Origin: Alteribacillus iranensis
GTDB taxonomy: Bacteria > Bacillota > Bacilli > Bacillales > Marinococcaceae
Assembly: GCF_900113025.1 (NCBI RefSeq)
Contig: NZ_FONT01000001.1
Coordinates: 124,001-188,000 of the forward strand
Reading direction: 5' to 3'
DNA: 64,000 bases
Position numbers and translations under genes: made by a program. A model generated the notes under the pieces. The model worked only from the letters and a program-made list of their open reading frames with translations, searched no databases and was not told the origin of the DNA. This document shows positions 40,642 to 47,742 of this stretch, piece after piece; within the stretch, counting starts at the first letter, position 1, and each line of letters begins with the position of its first letter.

Positions 40642-41535
40642 ATGAAATCATTGAAAAAAGTACTAGCAGGATGTACTGCTGCTGCCGTTTTTTTAACAAT
40701 GCCTCTTTATGTGGCGGCTGATGCGGCACCAGGGGATGTTATTGTAACTTTAGGGGAAGATCTAAACAATGACCAACGGCAAAACTTATTAAATGAAATG
40801 GAAGTAACGGAAGAGGAACAAATTGTTACAGTCACAAATGAAGAGGAACATGAGTACTTAGGAGATTATATGAGTGCCGCCGACATTGGAAGTAATGCTC
40901 TTTCCTCGGCAAAGATCACCTTAAGAGAACAAGGTGAGGGCATTGCCGTAGAGACAAACAATATAAATAAAGTGACAGAAGGAATGTATGCCAATACATT
41001 GGTTACGGCAGGAGTGGAAGATGCAGAAGTATATATTACAGCACCATTCGCAGTGTCTGGTACTGCAGCGTTAACCGGCATCATCAAGGCCTACGAAGTA
41101 CAAAATGATATAAACATACCAGAGGAACAAAAGAAAGTAGCAAACGAAGAAATGGTAAAAACTTCCGAGTTAGGAGAGCGCATCGGTACGGAGGAAGCTA
41201 CTGAATTAATTACCCGTATTAAAGAGCAACTAGGGGAAGAACAAATCGAAACAGAAGAAGATTTACGAGATTTAATCCAGCGGATTGCGAATGATTTGGG
41301 AATTGAATTAACAGAAGAGGAATTAGATGGACTTGTGTCTCTTTTTAACCGCATGAAAAATTTAAATATTGACTGGGACCAAGTCCAAAATCAAATTACT
41401 AAATTCAGGGATAATCTGGATGAGTTTTTGAATCGTGAGGATACACAGTCTTTTATACAAAGCTTTTTAGATTTTATTAACCAATTGATTGACTCCTTAC
41501 GAGGATGGTTTGGTAACGAAGGGGAAACTTCGTAA
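40642..41535 (+). CDS. Secreted DUF1002 protein (YpuA-like)
   Basis: A 297-residue protein with a clear signal peptide (MKSLKKVLAGCTAAAVFL, cleavage likely after AADA). The body matches DUF1002/YpuA: VTLGEDLNNDQRQNLLNEM, AADIGSNALSSAKITL and TAPFAVSGTAALTGI. The C-terminal third is acidic and helical. Its function is unknown; it is probably exported. GAAGGAGAG precedes the ATG. Confidence 0.87.
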   Translation: MKSLKKVLAGCTAAAVFLTMPLYVAADAAPGDVIVTLGEDLNNDQRQNLLNEMEVTEEEQIVTVTNEEEHEYLGDYMSAADIGSNALSSAKITLREQGEGIAVETNNINKVTEGMYANTLVTAGVEDAEVYITAPFAVSGTAALTGIIKAYEVQNDINIPEEQKKVANEEMVKTSELGERIGTEEATELITRIKEQLGEEQIETEEDLRDLIQRIANDLGIELTEEELDGLVSLFNRMKNLNIDWDQVQNQITKFRDNLDEFLNREDTQSFIQSFLDFINQLIDSLRGWFGNEGETS

Positions 41536-41552
41536 AGGGGAGTATGATAGAG

Positions 41553-41592
41553 AAGCTGCCTAAGAAAAAATTTCTTATGGGCAGCTTTTTCT
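41553..41592 (+). terminator. Terminator after the DUF1002 gene
   Basis: AAGCTGCC pairs with GGCAGCTT, and TAAGAAA with TTTCTTA inside it, followed by a T run. Confidence 0.85.
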
Positions 41593-41648
41593 GTGAAACA
41601 GAAGCAGAAATAGTTAGAATATATAAGAGGAGGAAGGAGAGATTTTAG

Positions 41649-42287
41649 ATGGAATGGCTTCAATTAGCTAGTGTCGGCTTTGTCGTTGTTTTCTTAGGAA
41701 CGGTATTTTTACTAGGAGAAATGTTAGTGAAAGCAAAAGGCATTTTTGCTATACTGGGAATCGCCTTCATGAGTATCTTTTTCTCTTTTCATATTGACTC
41801 GACGTCCAGCATTTGGGTGATTGTGTTGTATGCAGCAGGTGTGGGCTTAATTGTGCTGGATGGAAAAGTAATAAGTGACGGAACGATCGCATTACTAGGT
41901 GCTTTTTTAATGGGATTAGGACTAGCAGTTCCAACTCCGTCGATTGTTTATGGCATCTTAGTGATATTCGGTTTTTTACTTGGTTTATTTGGGTCTGCTT
42001 TATTTTTAAAAGTGTTTCCGCGCCGAAACTTATGGTCGAAAATTACGTTACGAGACAGGATGAGCGGAGACTTGGGTTATAATTCCATGAATGAAACATA
42101 CAAAGAGCTTGAAGGAAAGATAGGAAAAACGATGACTGCCTTCCGCCCGATTGGTACAGTAGTTATCGATGGGAATCAATATAGCGCCACAAGTGAAAAT
42201 CAATGGTTAGAAGCCGGAGAAGAAGTGATCGTCACAGCGGTAGATGGCACGCGTATATTAGTACGCCGGTTAGATAACTCTAAATAG
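41649..42287 (+). CDS. NfeD-like membrane protein without protease domain
   Basis: A 212-residue protein with about five transmembrane helices (to about residue 125) and a C-terminal OB-fold (LEGKIGKTMTAFRPIGTVV...EEVIVTAVDGTRILVRRL) as in NfeD proteins. It lacks the ClpP-like serine-protease domain found in the YqeZ-type gene at 8165-9499. No flotillin gene is adjacent. ATG 41649 follows GGAGGAAGGAGAG. Confidence 0.83.
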   Translation: MEWLQLASVGFVVVFLGTVFLLGEMLVKAKGIFAILGIAFMSIFFSFHIDSTSSIWVIVLYAAGVGLIVLDGKVISDGTIALLGAFLMGLGLAVPTPSIVYGILVIFGFLLGLFGSALFLKVFPRRNLWSKITLRDRMSGDLGYNSMNETYKELEGKIGKTMTAFRPIGTVVIDGNQYSATSENQWLEAGEEVIVTAVDGTRILVRRLDNSK

Positions 42288-42572
42288 AAATACAGAGGAT
42301 CTGGAACTGCCAGTTCCTCTTTCTGTGTTCAGAGGGGTCTTAGGAAAGATAACATTCAAACGAACATAAAATATTGATCACACTTTAAAAACGGAAGTAT
42401 GTTTAGATGCTGGAGTGGGAATAGAACATAAACTAAACAATTATTTAACGATTTCATTAAAAACTTAATAAAATCTTTACAAAAAGATAATAATTGCTCA
42501 ATATTATACAAGTATGATGTAAGAGGTTTGTCGACGAGGACTTATTATTTTTATTCGAAGGGATGACAGAGT
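42288..42572. other. Gap upstream of the Na/Pi cotransporter
   Basis: A short dyad (GGAACT/AGTTCC near 42310-42325) follows the NfeD-like gene. The rest is A+T-rich, with TTTACA near 42475 and several TATAAT-like strings. No repeated TTAACA-type Pho boxes with regular spacing are seen. Confidence 0.35.
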
Positions 42573-44198
42573 GTGGATCTTCAATCTATCTTATTCACAT
42601 TTTTAGGCGGTCTCGGTATCTTTCTATTCGGGATCAAGTTTATGGGAGACGGCCTTCAGAAGGTTGCAGGAGATCGGTTGCGGGATATTCTGGACAAGTT
42701 CACGAGTAACCCCGTAATGGGGGTTATTGCAGGTATCATTGTAACGGTACTCATTCAGTCTAGTTCAGGGACTACCGTGTTGACTGTCGGTCTCGTGAAT
42801 GCTGGATTTATGACACTGCACCAGGCTATCGGGGTAATCATGGGGGCTAATATTGGTACTACTGTAACGGCTTTTATAATTGGTATTAAGCTCGAGGAGT
42901 ATGCCCTTCCCATTTTGTTTATCGGTACCGTACTAATTTTCTTCTTTAAGAACAAGAAAGTAAACAACATTGGACAAGTTTTCTTTGGATTCGGCGCTCT
43001 GTTTTTCGGGTTAGCATTAATGGGGGATGGAGTGGAACCTCTCGAAGGATTAGAGGCTTTTCGGAGTTTGACGATCAGCATGAGTGATAACCCGATTCTT
43101 GGCGTTATCATAGGAATGGTGTTTACAGTTGCTGTTCAAAGCTCTAGTGCATCCATTGGTTTGTTGCAAGAACTCTATGACCAGGGTGCCATGATGCTTG
43201 ATGCTGTTTTGCCGGTACTGTTTGGCGACAATATTGGAACAACGATTACAGCTGTGCTCGCTTCGATTGGAGCTTCTATAGCTGCTAAACGGGCAGCACT
43301 AACACACGTTATATTTAACTTGTTAGGGACTACGGTCGTTTTAATATTACTTATTCCTTATACAAATTTAATCGAATATTTACAAGGTGTACTTAACTTA
43401 AATAGGCCCATGACAGTGGCTTTTGCTCACGGGATTTTTAATGTTTCTAATACGTTGATTCAACTTCCTTTTATAGCGTTGCTGGCGATAATAGTAACAA
43501 AACTCATTCCGGGTAAAGATACGGAAATTGAATTTAAGCCGAAGCATTTAGACCCTACATTTATCCGTCGTTCACCTGCCATAGCTTTAGGACAGGCAAA
43601 AAGTGAAACATTACGAATGGCGGAATTTGCCGAGAAAGCGTTGACGGAATCTCACTTGTATTTAAAAACAAATCACAAAAGACATGCTGAACTGTCTACG
43701 CAGTATGAAGAGGCGATAAATAATTTAGACCGTAAAATCACGGATTACTTAGTACTTATATCAGAAAGGTCCCTATCGGATGAAAATTCACGGACGCATT
43801 CTGTTCTTATGGATACTGTCAGAGATATAGAACGAGTGGGAGATCATATGGAAAACGTGGTTGAATTAGTGGACTATAAGCTTACTAATAAAGTATCATT
43901 ATCAGATGAAGCATATGATGATTTGAATGAAATGTTTGATTTAACTGTAGGGACGCTTCAGAAAGCCATTAGTGCGCTTGACAATGACGATACAGAAGAA
44001 GCTCATGAAGTGTTAAGTCAAGAGAATGAAATCGATAAGATGGAGCGGAAGTTACGAAAGAAACATATTCTCCGTTTAAATGAAGGGAAATGTTCAGGTT
44101 CCGCTGGAATTGTGTTTGTGGATATCGTAAGCAACTTAGAAAGAATTGGTGATCATTCTGTTAACATTGCTCAAGCTGTATTGGATGAATATATTTAA
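42573..44198 (+). CDS. Na+/phosphate cotransporter family protein with PhoU-like domain
   Basis: A 541-residue protein starting at GTG. The membrane half has about eight helices and the two inverted QSSS repeats of the NptA/PNaS family (LIQSSSGTTVLT and AVQSSSASIGL). The C-terminal 200 residues are helical and PhoU-like (SVLMDTVRDIERVGDHMENV and NLERIGDHSVNIAQ). It probably imports phosphate with Na+. It resembles B. subtilis YqeW, which lies beside rpsU there but here stands next to the tRNA cluster. Confidence 0.9.
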   Translation: MDLQSILFTFLGGLGIFLFGIKFMGDGLQKVAGDRLRDILDKFTSNPVMGVIAGIIVTVLIQSSSGTTVLTVGLVNAGFMTLHQAIGVIMGANIGTTVTAFIIGIKLEEYALPILFIGTVLIFFFKNKKVNNIGQVFFGFGALFFGLALMGDGVEPLEGLEAFRSLTISMSDNPILGVIIGMVFTVAVQSSSASIGLLQELYDQGAMMLDAVLPVLFGDNIGTTITAVLASIGASIAAKRAALTHVIFNLLGTTVVLILLIPYTNLIEYLQGVLNLNRPMTVAFAHGIFNVSNTLIQLPFIALLAIIVTKLIPGKDTEIEFKPKHLDPTFIRRSPAIALGQAKSETLRMAEFAEKALTESHLYLKTNHKRHAELSTQYEEAINNLDRKITDYLVLISERSLSDENSRTHSVLMDTVRDIERVGDHMENVVELVDYKLTNKVSLSDEAYDDLNEMFDLTVGTLQKAISALDNDDTEEAHEVLSQENEIDKMERKLRKKHILRLNEGKCSGSAGIVFVDIVSNLERIGDHSVNIAQAVLDEYI

Positions 44199-44210
44199 TG
44201 TAACAGGGAG

Positions 44211-44240
44211 GAGAGGACTCTCCATGAGTCTTCTCTTCTC
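44211..44240 (+). terminator. Terminator after the Na/Pi cotransporter
   Basis: GAGAGGACTC pairs with GAGTCTTCTC (one G-U pair) around TCCAT, followed by TTCTC. Confidence 0.65.
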
Positions 44241-44281
44241 TATAGATATCAATTTTTCTACTAAAAACTTCGGATTGGTTG

Positions 44282-44310
44282 TTGACTACTCCATGTGGTA
44301 GTGTTATTAT
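44282..44310 (+). promoter_or_regulatory. Promoter of the tRNA cluster
   Basis: TTGACT (44282-44287), 17 bases, TATTAT (44305-44310). The first tRNA begins 44 bases later. Confidence 0.7.
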
Positions 44311-44353
44311 AATTATTGTCGTTACGAAACGTAATGATATATCACATACATAT

Positions 44354-44428
44354 TCCACAGTAGCTCAGTGGTAGAGCTATCGGCTGTTAACCGATCGGTC
44401 GCAGGTTCGAATCCTGCCTGTGGAGCCA
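44354..44428 (+). tRNA. tRNA-Asn (GTT)
   Basis: A full cloverleaf with acceptor TCCACAG/CTGTGGA, anticodon loop CTGTTAA and T-arm GCAGGTTCGAATCCTGC. The encoded CCA is at 44426-44428. Confidence 0.96.
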
Positions 44429-44431
44429 TGT

Positions 44432-44508
44432 GGCGGTGTAGCTCAGCTGGCTAGAGCGTACGGTTCATACCCGTGAGGTCGGGGGTTCGATCCCCTCCGC
44501 CGCTACCA
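44432..44508 (+). tRNA. tRNA-Met (CAT), elongator type
   Basis: Acceptor GGCGGTG pairs with CGCCGCT through G-U pairs at positions 1 and 6. The anticodon loop is TTCATAC. CCA is encoded. It lacks initiator features such as the unpaired first base and the GGG/CCC anticodon stem, so the elongator identity is favoured. Confidence 0.9.
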
Positions 44509-44522
44509 ATTTTATATGTTAT

Positions 44523-44599
44523 GGCGGTTGTGGCGAAGTGGTTAACGCACCGGATTGTGGCTCCGGCATTCGTGGGTTCGATTCCCACCAATCGCCCCA
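44523..44599 (+). tRNA. tRNA-His (GTG)
   Basis: The anticodon loop is ATTGTGG-like with GTG. The gene encodes the extra G at position -1 (44523), pairing with discriminator C (44596), the identity element of tRNA-His. CCA is encoded. Confidence 0.96.
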
Positions 44600-44617
44600 T
44601 TTTAAAACTACATGAAT

Positions 44618-44694
44618 GGACCCTTAGCTCAGTTGGTCAGAGCTGACGGCTCATAACCGTCCGGTCGTAGGTTCGAGTCCTACAGGGTCCACCA
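44618..44694 (+). tRNA. tRNA-Ile2 (CAT, lysidine type)
   Basis: Acceptor GGACCCT/AGGGTCC, anticodon loop CTCATAA. The body closely resembles the B. subtilis minor tRNA-Ile whose C34 is converted to lysidine by TilS to read AUA. Annotating it as Met would be the usual error. CCA is encoded. Confidence 0.85.
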
Positions 44695-44701
44695 TTTAAT
44701 T

Positions 44702-44729
44702 AAGCATGTGCTCTAGACGTGCTTTTTTT
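44702..44729 (+). terminator. Terminator inside the tRNA cluster
   Basis: AGCATGT pairs with ACGTGCT (one G-U pair) followed by seven T. It separates the first four tRNAs from tRNA-Ser, which starts only 19 bases later. Confidence 0.7.
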
Positions 44730-44747
44730 GTTGCAAAAAATTATTTT

Positions 44748-44842
44748 GGAGGAATACCCAAGTCTGGCTGAAGGGAGCGGTCTCGAAAACCGCCAGGAGT
44801 CTTTACGGGCTCGCGGGGGTTCGAATCCCTCTTCCTCCGCCA
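44748..44842 (+). tRNA. tRNA-Ser (CGA)
   Basis: A type II tRNA with acceptor GGAGGAA/TTCCTCC, anticodon loop CTCGAAA and a long variable arm. CCA is encoded. No promoter with space to work is seen between the preceding terminator and this gene, so it may depend on readthrough. Confidence 0.92.
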
Positions 44843-44942
44843 TACATAAGAACAAAAAGACACTATCTATGAGGAGTCCCCCTGTTTGGCCATACACATG
44901 TTAAAACAGGCGATAAGTAAAAAAGGCTTGAATAAGGATAAC

Positions 44943-44962
44943 AAAAGACTTCAATTGTCTTT
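44943..44962 (+). terminator. Possible terminator after tRNA-Ser
   Basis: AAAGAC pairs with GTCTTT around TTCAATT, with a short T/C run after. The stem is weak. A second dyad, CCTGTTT/AAACAGG, lies about 60 bases upstream. Confidence 0.4.
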
Positions 44963-44988
44963 CTAATAAGATAAGAAGCGTAAGCCAA

Positions 44989-45223
44989 CGCAGAAGTCCG
45001 CACGTCCTGTGCAAGTCAGGGAGCTTTCGCTTTTCTTATTGTCTAGCTACAGCTCCTAGTCGTTCGGGGTTTCATCGTCCTCACCTGCGGCCATCAGAAT
45101 GGTCTGCGGCGATGACAGATGAACCTGTCACGGTAGTGGTTCTTCTGCTAAATACGCGAACGGTCCTGTTCGCCACGCAGAAGTCAGCACGTCCTGTGCA
45201 AGCCAGGGAGCTTTCGCTTTTCT
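44989..45223 (+). repeat. Two 48-base direct repeats flanking a family-2 repeat
   Basis: 44989-45036 and 45176-45223 are nearly identical (two differences seen): CGCAGAAGTC, GCACGTCCTGTGCAAG, CAGGGAGCTTTCGCTTTTCT. Each has a small hairpin, GCAC/GTGC. Between them, at 45040-45115, lies TGTCTAGCTACAGCTCCTAG followed by GTCGTTCGG, which is related to copies near yqgO. No gene is present in this stretch. Confidence 0.8.
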
Positions 45224-45359
45224 ATAATAAGTTTAAAATAAATACAGGAGGGGTACATTATAAATTAGACCAAAATCTCCTGTCTTTCATATTTGTTGAA
45301 ATACTTGAAACGTTTTGGTAATGTGAGATTGTATACAGGAAATTCCTTTTAGTCTGGAG

Positions 45360-45372
45360 GTCTAAATTAGAC
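45360..45372 (+). promoter_or_regulatory. Perfect dyad upstream of sodA
   Basis: GTCTAA-A-TTAGAC is a perfect 13-base palindrome about 40 bases before the sodA ATG. AAATTAGAC recurs at 45262-45270. It may be an operator, but it matches neither the PerR nor the Fur consensus that I know. Confidence 0.4.
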
Positions 45373-45413
45373 TGCTGGACAAAGAGAATACTTATTTTAG
45401 GAGGAGATTAATT

Positions 45414-46025
45414 ATGGCAAATCATCAACTACCAGAATTACCTTATGCACCAAACGCATTAGAACCGCACATCGATGAAGAAACAATGAAAATTCACCAC
45501 GGGAAACACCACAATACTTATGTGACAAAGTTAAATGCAGCACTTGAAGGTCACGACGACCTTGCAAGCAAAGACGTGGATGAATTGATTAAAGACTTGA
45601 ACGCTCTCCCTGAAGATATCCGTAATGCAGTGAGAAACAACGGCGGCGGACATTCCAACCATTCTCTTTTCTGGCAGATCCTAAGCCCGAATGGCGGCGG
45701 CGAACCAAGCGGAGAAATTGGTGACGCTATCTCTAGTAAATGGGGAAGCTTTGACAGGTTTAAAGAAGAATTTAAGAACACAGCTACTGGACGTTTTGGT
45801 TCTGGTTGGGCATGGCTTGTTGTAAACAATGGCGAGTTGGAAATTCAAGATACTCTTAACCAAGACTCCCCACTCATGGAAGGGAAGACACCAATTCTTG
45901 GACTCGATGTTTGGGAGCATGCTTATTACCTTAAATACCAAAACCGTCGTCCAGAGTATATTGATGCGTTTTGGAATGTTGTAAATTGGGACGAAGTAGA
46001 AAAGCGCTACAAAAACGCAAAGTAA
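45414..46025 (+). CDS. sodA: Superoxide dismutase, Mn/Fe type
   Basis: A 203-residue SOD. The N-terminus reads [18 protein letters not shown], with metal ligands in [18 protein letters not shown] and DVWEHAYYL. The GGGGEPSG-like segment and Gly/Gln pattern favour Mn. It removes superoxide in the cytosol. AGGAGGAG precedes the ATG. It is followed by a strong terminator, so it is a single-gene unit. Confidence 0.96.
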   Translation: MANHQLPELPYAPNALEPHIDEETMKIHHGKHHNTYVTKLNAALEGHDDLASKDVDELIKDLNALPEDIRNAVRNNGGGHSNHSLFWQILSPNGGGEPSGEIGDAISSKWGSFDRFKEEFKNTATGRFGSGWAWLVVNNGELEIQDTLNQDSPLMEGKTPILGLDVWEHAYYLKYQNRRPEYIDAFWNVVNWDEVEKRYKNAK

Positions 46026-46038
46026 ATATGTTAAATAC

Positions 46039-46082
46039 AAGACTGGATAGGAAGGCTTAACCTTTCTAATCCAGTCTTTTTT
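46039..46082 (+). terminator. Terminator after sodA
   Basis: AAGACTGGAT and AGGAAGG pair with CCTTTCT and ATCCAGTCTT around CTTAA, followed by a T run. Confidence 0.9.
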
Positions 46083-46163
46083 CGTGTTGTAAATGACACC
46101 GTGGAAGAAGCCAAATACACTCATTCCTCTCGTCTTTTGATAAGAGCTTAGAAAAAATGCAAA

Positions 46164-46202
46164 GACTCCGGCGGAAAAACGGAGCATGAAATTAGCCCGC
46201 CT
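46164..46202 (+). repeat. Possible degenerate 5' half of the GC-rich element
   Basis: GACTCCGGCGGAAAAACGGA, GCATGAAATTAGCCCGCC resembles the first stem of copies A-C (GACTCC, GCGGGA, TGAA, CCCGC). The rest of the element is missing. The surrounding sodA-yqgE gap (46083-46356) shows nothing else that I can assign. Confidence 0.35.
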
Positions 46203-46356
46203 CATATGACAGAGACCTACCAAAATTATCCAATAAGCTTCATTTCTCATTCAGAGGGCCATTTGATCCATTGTTTGTTAGTTAGAATACGTAGCTTTGC
46301 ACGGTGCATAGCTGAATTGCTATTGCGGCACAATATAGTGCAAGGCGGTGGAGCAA

Positions 46357-47640
46357 ATGGCAAAATCATTCGTACAAATCATTCTCGGTAACGTGCGTAT
46401 CACGAGAAACCTCGTTCTGCTGTTAATTATTGGAGGGCTGTACGCTATCTCTGTAGCGTTGTCGAATACGTTTGTGAATATATATTTATGGAAGCAATCG
46501 GGAGAAATAAGAGATATTGCTTTGTATCAGCTCGCTTCGGTTGTGTCTCAGCCTGTTGCTTTTTTAGTTGCGGGATATATCGCAAAACGATTTGATCGGA
46601 TCATTGCATTGCGATTAGGTGTATTTGTTTTGACATCATTTTATTTAACGGTATTGTTTTCAGGTGAATCTGCAGGTGAAATATTAATCGTCTTAGGTAT
46701 TTTACTTGGTATGGGATTCGGTTTTTACTGGCTCGGTTACAATGTATTAACATTTGAAATCACAGAACCGGACACACGTGATTTTTTTAATGGATTTGCA
46801 GGGTTGTTGACCTCCTTTGCAGGTATGATCGGTCCTTTAACAGCAGGTGCTGTCATCACTTGGATGCCAGAAACCACAGGTTATCACATTATCTTTTTCG
46901 TCTCTTTTTTTATGTTTATTTTAGCGGTTATTCTCAGTTTTCGAATGAACCACCGACATGCAGAAGGACCGTTGAGAGTTGCAAAAGCTACGATGGAAAT
47001 AAAGAGGAATACCGATTGGAGAAAAGTGCTTTTTTCTCATTTTCTTCAAGGATCGCGGGAAGGTATCTTTGTTTTTATTATCATTGTCTGGGTTTATACT
47101 GCTACTCAAAGTGAACTCGCATTGGGAGGCTATGGGTTCATCACATCGGCTGTGTCCTTTTTGGGTTATTTTATGGTAAGCCGTTTTTTAAAACCTTTAC
47201 AAAGAAAGCGGGCCATCCTAATAGGAGGAGCCTTACTGTTCGGAGCTGTGTTTCTCATTATCTTCCATCCCACGTATCCTCTTCTTATCACGTATGGAAT
47301 TATTATTTCAGCTGCTTATCCGTTACTGCTCGTACCGTATGTATCGCTCACTTACGATGTATTGGGAAAGGCGTCGAACGCTGGAATGATGAGAATAGAG
47401 TATTTGATCACGAAAGAATGGTTTTTGAATGGCGGACGGATTGTATCTATTCTGCTGCTATTAGTTGGGATTTCTTTATTTAAAGAAGAACAGATCGTAC
47501 CAGTACTAATGGTTATATTAGGTGCCGGGTCTTTTGTCATGTATTGGTTTATAAGAGATATCGATTTAACCTTGCTATTAAATAAACGAGAAGCAAAAAG
47601 CAGCATACCAGAACAGGAAGGAGGAGATTCTCTTAGTTGA
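46357..47640 (+). CDS. yqgE: MFS transporter (YqgE-like)
   Basis: A 427-residue protein with about twelve transmembrane helices and an MFS layout. It lies between sodA and pbpA exactly as yqgE does in B. subtilis. The substrate is unknown. The frame opens at GTG 46348, but ATG 46357 is better spaced from AAGG. A loop after helix 6 holds FRMNHRHAEGPLRVAK, rich in charged residues. Confidence 0.85.
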   Translation: MAKSFVQIILGNVRITRNLVLLLIIGGLYAISVALSNTFVNIYLWKQSGEIRDIALYQLASVVSQPVAFLVAGYIAKRFDRIIALRLGVFVLTSFYLTVLFSGESAGEILIVLGILLGMGFGFYWLGYNVLTFEITEPDTRDFFNGFAGLLTSFAGMIGPLTAGAVITWMPETTGYHIIFFVSFFMFILAVILSFRMNHRHAEGPLRVAKATMEIKRNTDWRKVLFSHFLQGSREGIFVFIIIVWVYTATQSELALGGYGFITSAVSFLGYFMVSRFLKPLQRKRAILIGGALLFGAVFLIIFHPTYPLLITYGIIISAAYPLLLVPYVSLTYDVLGKASNAGMMRIEYLITKEWFLNGGRIVSILLLLVGISLFKEEQIVPVLMVILGAGSFVMYWFIRDIDLTLLLNKREAKSSIPEQEGGDSLS

Positions 47641-47742
47641 GGATTTTCTCCTTTTTAGAGTGAATAAATGTTCATATCTGCTGCTTACCATTTTATGATA
47701 GAATAAAGTAGTAATTTGTATGGGAAAGGGAGAGGAAAGGGA

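Noticed and set aside
42440-42572. Pho boxes upstream of the Na/Pi cotransporter
   Set aside because: A single TTTACA is present, without the set of regularly spaced repeats needed for PhoP binding.
44618-44694. Second tRNA-Met (CAT)
   Set aside because: The body and CTCATAA loop fit tRNA-Ile2, whose C34 is modified to lysidine; counted as Ile.
44989-45223. CRISPR array or integration attachment site
   Set aside because: Only two 48-base repeats with a 139-base interval, related to other dispersed repeats; no cas genes, integrase or array periodicity.
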